Positions 17,474-26,904 of a stretch of 64,000 bases of DNA are shown piece after piece. Source of the stretch: Oleispira sp963851095 (GTDB lineage Bacteria > Pseudomonadota > Gammaproteobacteria > Pseudomonadales > Oceanobacteraceae); assembly GCA_963851095.1 (NCBI GenBank), contig CAWKOX010000009.1, positions 62,001 to 126,000 on the forward strand. Direction: 5' to 3'. A model generated the notes under the pieces. That model saw only the letters and a list, made by a program, of their open reading frames with translations, did not search any database and was not told where the DNA came from. Every line of letters starts with the position of its first letter. The stretch's first letter is position 1. The position numbers were made by a program, and so were the translations under genes.

Positions 17474-19596
17474 TATAAAGCTCCTGCGGTATGGGTTGAA
17501 GTTTTGATACCGCAATGACGTAATAGAGCATCGGTTGTTGGCGCACGGCCACGGAAGCGTTCGAATAATACCGCAGGTTCTTCGCTGCCGCCTTTTTGTA
17601 AGATCTCAGTTAAGAAGCTCTGGCCTGTTTCTGTATTAAAAATACCTTCGTCTTCAAATCGAGAAAACGCATCAGCACTTAATACTTCTGCCCATTTGTA
17701 GCTGTAATAACCTGCCGCATAACCACCGGCAAAAATGTGGCTGAAACTATTTTGGAAGCGGTTGTAATCAACAATCGGCACAACGGCGACTTGGCTGCGT
17801 ACATCGTCGACAATGCTCTTGATGTAATTCGTTTTTTCGCTATCGCTTAACGCTGGATTGTATTCTTTGTGCATACGGAAATCGAATAATGAGAATTCCA
17901 GTTGGCGCACCATCATCATGGCACTTTGGAAATTTTTCGCGGCTAACATTTTTTCTAGCAAGTCATCGGGTAATGGTTCGCCCGTTTCATAGTGACCAGA
18001 AATAAAGGCGAGAGCTTCTTTTTCCCAACACCAGTTTTCCATAAACTGGCTCGGCAGTTCTACCGCATCCCAAGCAACGCCGTTAATACCACTAACCGCT
18101 GCTGTTTTAATTTGCGTCAACATGTGGTGTAAACCATGACCAAACTCATGGAACAAAGTGGTGAGCTCATCGTGGGTTAATAACGCAGGTTTGCCATCAA
18201 CCGCTGGGCTAAAGTTACATACAAGATAAGCCACAGGCAGCTGTAAGCTGCCATCGGCTAGTGTTCTGCGAACTCGGCATTCATCCATCCAAGCGCCACC
18301 GCGTTTTTTATCGCGAGCGTATAAATCAAAATAGAATTTAGCAATCACTTCACCATCTTTTTTGATGTGGAAGAAACGCACATCGTTATGATATGAGTCG
18401 AATTCAGTTTGCTCTTCGATGTCGATACCATACAAACGCTGTACGGTTTCGAACATGCCTTTTAATACCGTATTAATAGGCAAGTAAGGGCGAATCAATT
18501 CTTGTGAAATGCTGTAACGATGCTGACGAAGTTGCTCGGCGCAGTAGCTCACATCCCAAGGCTGTAAGGTATCAAAGCCAAAGGTTTCTTTGGCGTAAGT
18601 GCTCAGTTCTGCAAATTCTTGCTTCGCTTGTGGAACCGCTTTGCTGGCTAGGTCTTCTAAGAAGTCGATAACTTGCTGTGGGTTCTTCGGCCATTTTGCT
18701 GGCGACCGAATATTCAGCGTAGTTGTTGAAATCTAGTAGCTGCGCAAGTTCGTGGCGCAAGGCTAGAATTTCGTTCATCACTGCGGCGTTATCAAATTTA
18801 TTATCGCCACCCGATTCGCTGATAGCGATCCGATGCGCGGGTTAAATACGCCTTGTACATTTCATGGCGCAGTTCGCGATTTTCGCAATAGGTTAAAATT
18901 GGGAAAGTACGATGGGAAGTCTAGTGTGAATAAATAACCTTCTTTCTGTTTCGCTTCAGCTTGTTGCTTAGCTAATGCTAAAGCGGAATCCGGTAAACCT
19001 GCTAGCTCGCCTTTGTCGGTAATTAATTTAGACCAAGCTTGTGTCGCATCCATCACGTTTTCACCAAACTTACTGGTGAGTTCAGATAGACGTTGTTTGA
19101 TTTCACCGTAGCGCGTTTTTTTATCACCTTCGAGTGCAATGCCGGCTAAGCGAAAATCACGCAGTGCGTGTTCGATGGCGGTTTTCTGCTCGGTGCTTAA
19201 CGTCGCAAATTCATCGCTATCGGCTAACTTTTTATAGGCTGTGTACAAATCTTGATTTTGACCCATTTCAGTCGAGTACGCACTTAATAGTGGCAAGCAG
19301 GCGTTGTAAGCATCACGCAGTTCATCACTGTTCACAACAGAGTTCATGTGGCTGATTGGCGACCACGCTTGGCTTAGCTCGTCATCCCACGCTTCCATCG
19401 GCGTTACTAATGCATCCCAGCTAACCGGTGTCTCGCCTGAGTTGATGGCGGCCAGTAAAGCATTTATGCGCTGGCGGTTATTCGTTAATAAGTGCTCCAT
19501 CGCGGGCTGTGCGTGTTCAGCTTTCACTTGTGAAAATGGCGGTAAAGCATTTGCGGCGGTGGGCTGTAATAAAGGATTGTCGCTAATAGTAGACAT
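17473..19596 (-). pseudogene. prlC: Oligopeptidase A, interrupted by three single-base insertions
   Basis: An M3-family zinc metallopeptidase that clears signal peptides and other oligopeptides in the cytoplasm. The zinc site HEFGHGLHH and its downstream Glu region are intact. The frame breaks three times. An extra A near 18899 breaks FPSYFPILTYCENRELRHEM. An extra base near 18826 breaks TRASDAISESGGDNKF. An extra base near 18685 breaks MAEEPQQVIDFL. Removing one base at each gives a continuous protein of about 706 residues, near the ~680 of the family. Three errors within ~210 bases suggest a local consensus problem rather than gene loss. If they are real, the gene is dead. Confidence 0.9.
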
Positions 19597-19745
19597 AAAG
19601 AGAGGCTCGCCTGTGAAGCAGTGTGAATAAATAGTGTGATTAAATCATTCTAGAATGTTAATTAGATGATGGCGAATGGATAAATTTCAAGATACGTCGC
19701 ATACTTTCTCGAAACAATTTATGTGATCAAGGGCAGAAAAACACT

Positions 19746-20294
19746 ATGACTAAATCCATTCGCACCTACCAAGGTATGACTCCTAAACTGGGCAGTAAAG
19801 TATTTGTCGATGCTAGTGCGGTTGTTATTGGTGACGTTGAGATAGGCCAAGACAGCTCTGTATGGCCGTTAACGGTGATTCGTGGGGATATGCATCATGT
19901 GCGTATTGGCGAGCGCACCAGTGTACAAGATGGCTCTGTACTGCATATTACTCATGCCAGTGATTTTAACCCCGGTGGCTATCCGTTAATTATTGGTGAT
20001 GATGTGACGATTGGACATCAGGCGATGTTGCATGGCTGCACGATTGGTAATCAGGTATTAATCGGCATGAAAGCCATGGTGATGGACGGTGTGGTGATTG
20101 AAGATAAAGTGATTGTGGCGGCTGGGGCCTTGGTACCGCCGGGTAAAGTTTTAGAAAGTGGTTTTATGTATGTGGGCAGTCCGGCTAAAAAGGCGCGCTC
20201 GTTAACCGAGAAAGAACTTCGCTTTTTTCCCTATACCGCCAGCAATTATGTGAAGCTAAAAGATAAACATATTGCTGAAGGATATGGCGAATAA
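19746..20294 (+). CDS. Gamma carbonic anhydrase-like hexapeptide-repeat protein
   Basis: 182 residues of left-handed beta-helix repeats (VVIGDVEIGQDSSVWPL, VTIGHQAMLHGCTIGNQVLI). The three zinc-type histidines lie in DGSVLHITHASDF, IGHQAMLHG and the following turn. The family includes YrdA/CaiE and PA0066-type proteins; carbonic anhydrase activity varies between members. It is divergent from prlC over 149 bases, an arrangement also seen in Pseudomonas. Confidence 0.9.
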   Translation: MTKSIRTYQGMTPKLGSKVFVDASAVVIGDVEIGQDSSVWPLTVIRGDMHHVRIGERTSVQDGSVLHITHASDFNPGGYPLIIGDDVTIGHQAMLHGCTIGNQVLIGMKAMVMDGVVIEDKVIVAAGALVPPGKVLESGFMYVGSPAKKARSLTEKELRFFPYTASNYVKLKDKHIAEGYGE

Positions 20295-20329
20295 TATTGT
20301 TGTTTTAAAAATCAGTGTGGGAGTGAGCC

Positions 20330-21067
20330 CTAACGGAAAGTAAGAAACTTTTTTCCTGCACTGATTAAATGCTCTTGTTCATTACAACTAGCAAGACTGA
20401 TTTTTCCATGCTGGTTATAAAGCAGTTTGGTGATGCCTGCATTTACCAATGATTCATTCAGCTTAAACGCATGTTCGTTATCTAAACCTAAGCAATGTTT
20501 GGCAATAGCGGTAATCGGCCCACCTGAAGTAAAGACAACAACATCTTTTCCGGCGGCTTTTTCGATAGTGCGAATTAATGCATCGCGACAACGCTGCGTA
20601 AACTGATTCCAAGATTCTGTATAATCATCATCGTATTGGCCACTGATCCAGCGATCAACCGATGTTGTAAATAATTTTTGAAAAGCCTTGTTTGGATGTT
20701 CTTGTTTGGCTAAATAAATACCCAGTGCTGTTTTTTGCACCAGGTTATTGCTCGCGATGCCTTCGTTAGAAAAACCGGGAACGTTTAATTCTGAATGTGC
20801 TGCCGCAATAATTTCATCACCATCAAATTCATTAAACCCCATATCTTCAATAACAGGCCCGTGGGCGTGCCAAACTTTTTGCGCACCTTGTAGGGTTTCA
20901 TGGTGACGACGCATCGCCCCATGAATCGCAAGGCTAGCTTCTATACCTCGTGCATTTAACGAATCACCCACTAACTGTCCTTGCTGATGACCCAGCTCGG
21001 AGAGTTGATCGTAATCGAGTTTATTGAACCCAGCTTGGCCATGGCGAACGAGGTAGATGGCGGCCAT
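20330..21067 (-). CDS. Histidine phosphatase family protein
   Basis: 245 residues. The catalytic histidine is in AIYLVRHGQAGF, with a second active-site region GAMRRHHETLQGA and the late motif VVFTSGGPITAIAKH. The substrate is unknown. It overlaps the phosphotransferase gene by one base and is the third gene of an SDR-phosphotransferase-phosphatase operon. Such trios sit with acyl-CoA dehydrogenases in some gammaproteobacteria, which hints at lipid or hydroxyacyl metabolism. Confidence 0.88.
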   Translation of the reverse strand: MAAIYLVRHGQAGFNKLDYDQLSELGHQQGQLVGDSLNARGIEASLAIHGAMRRHHETLQGAQKVWHAHGPVIEDMGFNEFDGDEIIAAAHSELNVPGFSNEGIASNNLVQKTALGIYLAKQEHPNKAFQKLFTTSVDRWISGQYDDDYTESWNQFTQRCRDALIRTIEKAAGKDVVVFTSGGPITAIAKHCLGLDNEHAFKLNESLVNAGITKLLYNQHGKISLASCNEQEHLISAGKKFLTFR

Positions 21068-22158
21068 TATTTAATACCAGAATTCTTAATGATCTTATTA
21101 CAGCGCCAGTTTAGGTAATGCACGATTACCCAAAAAAACTTGAAGGTTTTATTATCAGTTTGCTTATGGTGATAGCGGTAATAAATTTGCTGCACAATCA
21201 CGGCTAAACGGAATAAACCAAACACTTCATAGAAGGCCCAGTTAGATTTGTCGAAGCCCATTTTTTCGCAGTAATAATCAACGACTTCATCACGGGTCAA
21301 CATACCTTCAAGATGCGTTGGTTGACGACGCACTTGGCGCATGACCCAATCATCATCTGCTTGTACCCAATACGCCAGGCTGCTGCCTAAATCCATTAGA
21401 GGATCGCCTAATGTGGCCATCTCCCAATCTAAAACACCAATGATGTTTTGCGGGTCTTTAGGGTCGAGAACGACGTTGTCCATACGATAATCGTTATGAA
21501 TAATGCAGGTAGACACATCGTCAGGTTGATTGCGTTTGAGCCAATCCATGGTTTTATTAAAGCTTGGCACATTCCACGTTTTAGACTTGGTATAGCGACC
21601 ACTCCAGCCATCGACTTGGCGTTTTACATAACCTTCGCCTTTGCCTAAATTATCAAGACCTGCGGCTTTATAATCGACCTGGTGAAGGTCAATTAATTTA
21701 TCCAAAACCGAGATGCTAAAATTGCGGTTTTCAGACGCCGAAAGTTTCATTCCGCGAGGGAAATTATTGCGAGGAATAATTCCGTGCAAACGTTCCATGA
21801 CGTAAAAATCACTTTCAATCACAGATTGATCATCACAAAAAGCGATCATGTCGGGCACAAACGGATATACCGGCTTCAAGCCTTGCATAACATTAAACTC
21901 GCGTTTCATGTCGTGTGCCGAGGCTGCTTTATGTCCTGCGGGTGGGCGACGTAAAATAAGATCGCCACCTTTAATCGAGTCAGGATATTTTAAATGATAA
22001 GTAAGGTTAGAAGCCCCACCTGAGAACTGTTTTACTTCAGGCAGTTGATCGCCCAGCTCGACACCTTGCTGGGTCAGCCAATCGTGAACGGCTTGAATAT
22101 CAAAAGCATCACTACTACGTAATGCTTTTGCTTGATCGATAAATTGTTCAGACATCAA
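21067..22158 (-). CDS. Phosphotransferase (APH/ACAD10 N-terminal-like) family protein
   Basis: 363 residues. It shows the APH kinase fold: a glycine-rich loop QFSGGASNLTYHLKYP, the catalytic loop CIIHNDYRMDNVVL and the metal site GVLDWEMATLGDP. The closest type is the kinase domain of ACAD10-like proteins that phosphorylate 4-hydroxyacyl-CoA, not drug resistance enzymes. Neighbouring SDR and phosphatase genes fit a small catabolic pathway; this is inference. Confidence 0.88.
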   Translation of the reverse strand: MMSEQFIDQAKALRSSDAFDIQAVHDWLTQQGVELGDQLPEVKQFSGGASNLTYHLKYPDSIKGGDLILRRPPAGHKAASAHDMKREFNVMQGLKPVYPFVPDMIAFCDDQSVIESDFYVMERLHGIIPRNNFPRGMKLSASENRNFSISVLDKLIDLHQVDYKAAGLDNLGKGEGYVKRQVDGWSGRYTKSKTWNVPSFNKTMDWLKRNQPDDVSTCIIHNDYRMDNVVLDPKDPQNIIGVLDWEMATLGDPLMDLGSSLAYWVQADDDWVMRQVRRQPTHLEGMLTRDEVVDYYCEKMGFDKSNWAFYEVFGLFRLAVIVQQIYYRYHHKQTDNKTFKFFWVIVHYLNWRCNKIIKNSGIK

Positions 22159-22174
22159 AATATCCTAGGAGATG

Positions 22175-22993
22175 TTATTTCTTATTGAAAACCGGATCAT
22201 ACTTTTTCATCTTCACTGCAGTTTTAGCAACCAAGCGAGCGAAAAGCCATGGCATGTAGCGCTTAACAAAATAGGCGCGACGTCCGATGGTATGAGGGTT
22301 ACAAATTAATTTATTCTTCTTCATATCACGATAGCAAATATCGGCCACATCATCAGCCGTCAATTCAGACGATTCAAATACTTTATCAACCATCTTTAAT
22401 AATTGTGGATCGCTTGTGCGCATGCCTTTATCAAGATTGGTGCGGAAGAAACCAGGGCATAAAACAGTTGTGCCAATGCCGTAAGGTTTTAATTCGTGAT
22501 GCATGGTATCGCTTAATGCAACTACCGCAGCTTTTGTCACATTGTAAGACGCCATTAACGGAGCGGTCATTAAGCCTGCAAGTGAGGCGGTATTAATAAA
22601 GTAGCCGCTGCCTTGTTTTTTCATCATCGGTGTAAAAGTACGACACCCCAAAGCAACACTCTTTAAGTTAATGTCGATAACCCATTCCCAAGTAGACCAA
22701 TCTCCTTGCTCGATACGGTCACCGGTTGCGACACCGGCGTTGTTAATAACGACGTCGATGCCTTCCCAGCGTTCTTCAACTTTTACTAATAGGTTTTGCC
22801 ATTGCTCAGGTTTCGTCACATCTAGATTATAGACCCAGCCACGTCCCCCCGCTTGATCAACTAAACTCAACGTTTCGGCTGCGCCTTCTAGATTAATGTC
22901 TGCGATGCAGATGTCTGCCCCTTCTTTAGCAAAACGAAGTGCCAGTGCTCGGCCTAGGCCACTTGCCGCGCCAGTGATTAATACTCTGCTCAT
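22175..22993 (-). CDS. SDR family NAD(P)-dependent oxidoreductase
   Basis: 272 residues. The cofactor loop is TGAASGLGRALA, the NNAG motif is VVINNAGVATG, and the catalytic Ser-Tyr-Lys are in INTASLAGL and ASYNVTKAAVV. It is first in the operon with the phosphotransferase (16 bases on) and the phosphatase, and divergent to a LysR regulator. The substrate is not known. Confidence 0.92.
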   Translation of the reverse strand: MSRVLITGAASGLGRALALRFAKEGADICIADINLEGAAETLSLVDQAGGRGWVYNLDVTKPEQWQNLLVKVEERWEGIDVVINNAGVATGDRIEQGDWSTWEWVIDINLKSVALGCRTFTPMMKKQGSGYFINTASLAGLMTAPLMASYNVTKAAVVALSDTMHHELKPYGIGTTVLCPGFFRTNLDKGMRTSDPQLLKMVDKVFESSELTADDVADICYRDMKKNKLICNPHTIGRRAYFVKRYMPWLFARLVAKTAVKMKKYDPVFNKK

Positions 22994-23123
22994 AATGAGT
23001 CGACTCTTATTAGAATTTATTAAGCCTATATTAAAATGCGATCTACTATCTATGAAATGAATAGTTTTAATGAGAATATATTCTTACTGTTTATGACTGA
23101 TTCTAGAGTGATTGAGTACCGAT

Positions 23124-24062
23124 ATGAAAGGCACTATTGATATTTCGCGGGTTGATTTGAACCTGTTTGTTGTTTTTGATGTAATTTATCGAGAGGGTAA
23201 CCTGACGCGAGCCAGTGAGGCGTTAAATCTATCACAGCCCGCTGTAAGTCACGCGTTATCTAGGCTGCGTGATCGATTTGATGATCCATTATTTGAACGC
23301 TCGGGCAAAAAAATGGTGCCTACTCCACTAGCAAAAGCCATTATTGAGCGGGTACGAGAAGGACTAGAGAGTCTGGAATCGACCTTAAGCGATGGGCTAA
23401 TTTTTGACCCTGCAACGGCAGAGCGAACCTTTACGATTGCGATGCGAGATGTATTAGAAGCGGAAGCTTTGCCAGAAATAGCCAAACACCTGCAGTCCAT
23501 CGCGCCACATATTAGTATTCGCAGTGTCCAAATGTCGCGACGGGATATCGAAAATGCACTTATTCGTGGCACGATTGATTTTGCGGCAGACGTACTGATA
23601 CCGGTATCGAAGCAAGTGCACCACGGCTTAATTGGCAGTGAAGGTCTGTCTGTGATGATGGCGAAAGGGCATCCTATTGCTGAGAAAATCAGTCGAGAAG
23701 ATTTTGATATCAGCGATTATTTACAGGCTAAGCACATTCAGGTTTCAAGTCGAGCAAGTGGTTTAGGCATAGAAGACGTTGCGTTATCGCGCTTAGGTGA
23801 AAGTCGAGAAATAGCTATGCGCTGTCAGCACTATTACGCGGCCGCAAAAGTCGTTGAGAAAACAGATTGGTTATTAACCTTACCCACCACTTATGCATCG
23901 GCTTTAAGTGACGAAAGTCACCGTAATAATCCTTATATTATTTTTCCATTACCGTTTAAAGCTGAGCCATTAGAAGTGCATTTATATTGGCATCATAAAG
24001 CCGAACACGATCCCGCAATGATTTGGTGCAAGCAGCAGATTGAAAATTTGTTAATGGGTTGA
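23124..24062 (+). CDS. LysR family transcriptional regulator
   Basis: 312 residues from ATG 23124; a TTG at 23112 is an alternative. The DNA-binding domain is canonical: LNLFVVFDVIYREGNLTRAS then NLSQPAVSHALSRLRDRF and DPLFERSGKKMVPT. The effector domain follows (RTFTIAMRDVLEAEALPEI). It is of the NodD/LeuO-like branch. It is divergent to the SDR operon over ~130 bases, so that operon is the likely target. Confidence 0.92.
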   Translation: MKGTIDISRVDLNLFVVFDVIYREGNLTRASEALNLSQPAVSHALSRLRDRFDDPLFERSGKKMVPTPLAKAIIERVREGLESLESTLSDGLIFDPATAERTFTIAMRDVLEAEALPEIAKHLQSIAPHISIRSVQMSRRDIENALIRGTIDFAADVLIPVSKQVHHGLIGSEGLSVMMAKGHPIAEKISREDFDISDYLQAKHIQVSSRASGLGIEDVALSRLGESREIAMRCQHYYAAAKVVEKTDWLLTLPTTYASALSDESHRNNPYIIFPLPFKAEPLEVHLYWHHKAEHDPAMIWCKQQIENLLMG

Positions 24063-24144
24063 ATGTACAACTTTGAATTAGAGGCGGAAGTTAATTATCC
24101 AGTCGAGCCTAATTGCAGGCCTTGGTCGTGCGCACTGGTGAAGA

Positions 24145-24816
24145 TTAAAAACTGTCAGAAAAAATAACGTTTTCGGCGGTCTTTTTTTCTTGCCACTTTA
24201 ACGTTTCTAATTCTGGTTTATCATAGAATTTATCAACTCTTCCTAAGCATAAATAAGCAATTAATTCACGGTCGTCTGGTGCATTCAGAATCGCTTTCAC
24301 CTTTTTTGGGTCAAGAATGCTAACCCAGCCCATGCCAATATTAAGCGAACGAGCTTTTAACCACATATTTTGAATGGCGCAGACAACGCTGTATTTCCCC
24401 ATCTCTGGCATACTGGTTTGGCCAAGAACAGGCCCCTTTTTAGGGTTGTAAAAAACTGCAATGTTAAGGGGAGCCTCGATAATGCCTTCCAGTTTAAGTT
24501 GTTGATATTGCTCCAGCTTACCTACTTCAAATTCTCCGGCTTTAAACAATGCTTTCGCTTTCTCATTTTCTTCAAAGAAGCTATCGGCCACCGCATGCTT
24601 TGTTGCTAATGCGCTGATGGTGACAAACTCCCAAGGTTGAGAAAAGCCCACAGAAGGTGCCATAAGTGCTGCAGCTAATATACGATCAATATCTTCTTGT
24701 AATAATGGCGTTTGTAAAAATCGATTACCTCGTACATCTCGCCTAGCAGACATAATCTCACTGAGCAGATCGCTGTCTTCGGAACAAAAGGACTTATTAT
24801 GGCTAGACGAGGTCAT
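24145..24816 (-). CDS. bluB: 5,6-Dimethylbenzimidazole synthase (BluB type nitroreductase)
   Basis: 223 residues. The BluB signatures are RRDVRGNRFL, APSVGFSQPWEFV (usually GFMQPW), LKLEGIIEAPLNIAVF, GPVLGQTSMPEMGKYS and GMGWVSILDP. The enzyme cannibalises FMNH2 with oxygen to make the lower ligand of vitamin B12. No other cobalamin gene and no cobalamin riboswitch were seen near it, so it may serve remodelling of imported corrinoids, or be a close nitroreductase relative. Confidence 0.82.
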   Translation of the reverse strand: MTSSSHNKSFCSEDSDLLSEIMSARRDVRGNRFLQTPLLQEDIDRILAAALMAPSVGFSQPWEFVTISALATKHAVADSFFEENEKAKALFKAGEFEVGKLEQYQQLKLEGIIEAPLNIAVFYNPKKGPVLGQTSMPEMGKYSVVCAIQNMWLKARSLNIGMGWVSILDPKKVKAILNAPDDRELIAYLCLGRVDKFYDKPELETLKWQEKKTAENVIFSDSF

Positions 24817-24956
24817 AAAACGGATTCGCTAAATAAAGTTGATAAGAGTGACTAGATTCAAATGCTTATTATAAATAGATCTAACCTGATAAGCACCTCT
24901 TCTTAATAGATGAGCTAGTCTTATAGAATAATTGTAATTAACACGAGCTCTAAAAA

Positions 24957-25802
24957 ATGATCCCTATTACCCAAGATGTGATTGATTATGTTACAGATGG
25001 TTTCACAATCCCTTCTATGCCTAAAATCTTAATTGAGGTGCAAAAAGTATGTGCAGATGAGGACGGTAACATTACAGATTTAGCGGCATTAGTGAGTACT
25101 GATATTGGCTTGTCGTCTGCCATTTTAAAAACGGTAAACTCACCGATGTATGGTTTGAGTCGAGAAGTGAGTAATATTTCTCAAGCCGTTATGCTTCTGG
25201 GAATGGACTCGGTTTCAACTCTGGTTGCAGGGATATTGATTAAGGGTAGTTTTAGAGGAGAGGCTGCCATACGTTTTGAGCGTCTTTGGGATAACGCCAG
25301 CTTAGTTGCTGAGACCATGGTGTATATTGGTCAAAATATAGAGGACAAAATTCCTTCCGAAAACCTTTATGCGACCGGATTGTTTCATGATTGTGGCATT
25401 GCCGCAATGAGCATGCGGTTTAAAACAACCTACCTCGAAACGTTATTATTAGCCAATGAAGACCACTCAAAGTCTCAGGTTGAGCATGAAGACAGCGCGC
25501 ATAAAAGTAATCACGCAGTCGTCGGATACTTTATTGCCTCGGGCTGGAAACTACCGAAAGAATTATGCCAAGTCATATTGAATCATCATGAAGTTGATTT
25601 TCTGACACACAATAAAAATCATAACGAAAATTTAATTTATGCCACACTAAAAATTGCCGACAATATAGTAAGCAGTCTTAAGCGTCGACAAAATATTCAG
25701 GGATGGGAAGATATCAAAGAGGCTTGTTATGATCAACTCGGTATCGAAGAGCATAAATATTTAGATTTATGTGAAGACCTAGAGGAGCTTTGGCAGCAAT
25801 AA
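24957..25802 (+). CDS. HDOD domain protein
   Basis: 281 residues. The HDOD core begins IPSMPKILIEVQKVCADEDG and runs to about residue 210, with the HD-like LFHDCGIAAM and the ILNHHEVDFL segment. HDOD proteins are usually non-catalytic signalling platforms in two-component and c-di-GMP networks. No receiver or GGDEF domain is attached. It stands close to the chemoreceptor and c-di-GMP cluster at 27-36 kb, which fits such a role. Confidence 0.9.
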   Translation: MIPITQDVIDYVTDGFTIPSMPKILIEVQKVCADEDGNITDLAALVSTDIGLSSAILKTVNSPMYGLSREVSNISQAVMLLGMDSVSTLVAGILIKGSFRGEAAIRFERLWDNASLVAETMVYIGQNIEDKIPSENLYATGLFHDCGIAAMSMRFKTTYLETLLLANEDHSKSQVEHEDSAHKSNHAVVGYFIASGWKLPKELCQVILNHHEVDFLTHNKNHNENLIYATLKIADNIVSSLKRRQNIQGWEDIKEACYDQLGIEEHKYLDLCEDLEELWQQ

Positions 25803-25880
25803 CTGACTTTAGAATAACGGGCCTAGTCTAGAATAACAGACTATAAACAGTTACTTATAACGTCAGTTAGTAAGGAGTAT

Positions 25881-26768
25881 TTAAATGGCTCTTCGTTTTT
25901 TTAGCCAGACCCGAACATTAGACCAGCGGTTAATCAGAAGCGCTGCAAAAATAAGACTGCAACCAATCAGTTGCAGTTCAGACATTCTTTCGTTAAACCA
26001 AAAAGCGGCGATTAATGCTGTCCAAATGGGTTCTAAAATCATAATAACCGCTGCATGACTCGGCGTGGTTAAACCTTGAGCATAGGTCTGCAATAAGAAA
26101 CGAGCGGCGGTACCCACGAGTGCGCTGAGCAGCAACCACTGCACCATAGAACCTGTTGTGGCTTCTGGCCAGGTTTCCATATTGGCAGAAATTAAAATTC
26201 CCATGATACCCACAAATGATAGGGAAATTGCGGTTAGGGCAGTCGCCGACATTCGTACAGCTGCGCGACCATTTAAAATAAACGTCATCGAAAGCAAAAT
26301 GGCTGCCCCCAGAAAAAACAACTGACTCTTTTCTGGATGAAAGCCATTTTCTAGTCCTAATAACCCTAAACCAATAAACGCAACTGGCAGAGCCAACCAA
26401 TTACTTTTTTCAACTTTGGCTTTAAAAATGAAATAGCTAATGGGGGCAACTAGAATGGAAGCAATACTCGTAATAAACGCACCTTCCCCTAAATTTTCGG
26501 CATGAAATAAACCAAAAATCCATAAGCACATAGACGTCCCAAATAGAATGCCGACCTGAGCAGACGCAATCCATTGCTTGGGGTTTAAGCCAATAAGAGA
26601 ACGCTGACTGAAAAGTGCAAGAAAAACACCGGCTAATAAAAAGCGGCTACCAATAAATAAAAGTGGCGGCATTTCATTAACGGCTTCTTTTGAAAACATC
26701 CAGCTGACCGCAGCCAGTAGTGTAACAATGATGAGTAAAGCATCGGCTTTAAGAGAATGGTTATGCAA
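25881..26768 (-). CDS. EamA/DMT family transporter
   Basis: 295 residues with ten membrane segments in two EamA repeats; the first starts LLIIVTLLAAVSWMFSKEAV with PPLLFIGSRFLLAGVFLAL, the second ends PIWTALIAAFWFNERMSELQ. These proteins export amino acids or other metabolites, but the substrate cannot be read from sequence. It is convergent with the HDOD gene. Confidence 0.9.
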   Translation of the reverse strand: MHNHSLKADALLIIVTLLAAVSWMFSKEAVNEMPPLLFIGSRFLLAGVFLALFSQRSLIGLNPKQWIASAQVGILFGTSMCLWIFGLFHAENLGEGAFITSIASILVAPISYFIFKAKVEKSNWLALPVAFIGLGLLGLENGFHPEKSQLFFLGAAILLSMTFILNGRAAVRMSATALTAISLSFVGIMGILISANMETWPEATTGSMVQWLLLSALVGTAARFLLQTYAQGLTTPSHAAVIMILEPIWTALIAAFWFNERMSELQLIGCSLIFAALLINRWSNVRVWLKKRRAI

Positions 26769-26904
26769 GGCGATAACAACGTATTAATTAAATAAGGTAT
26801 GCATAATACCGATAAACAATTTTATGCATACCTTTTACTGATGAACGCAGTGTTCTATTTTTACAATAAATTTTAAGTCACTTTTTAAGCCACTATTTTA
26901 GAGA

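Noticed and set aside
21067..22158. Aminoglycoside resistance kinase
   Set aside because: The fold is APH-like, but the operon with an SDR and a phosphatase and the ACAD10-like motifs point to metabolism, not drug resistance.
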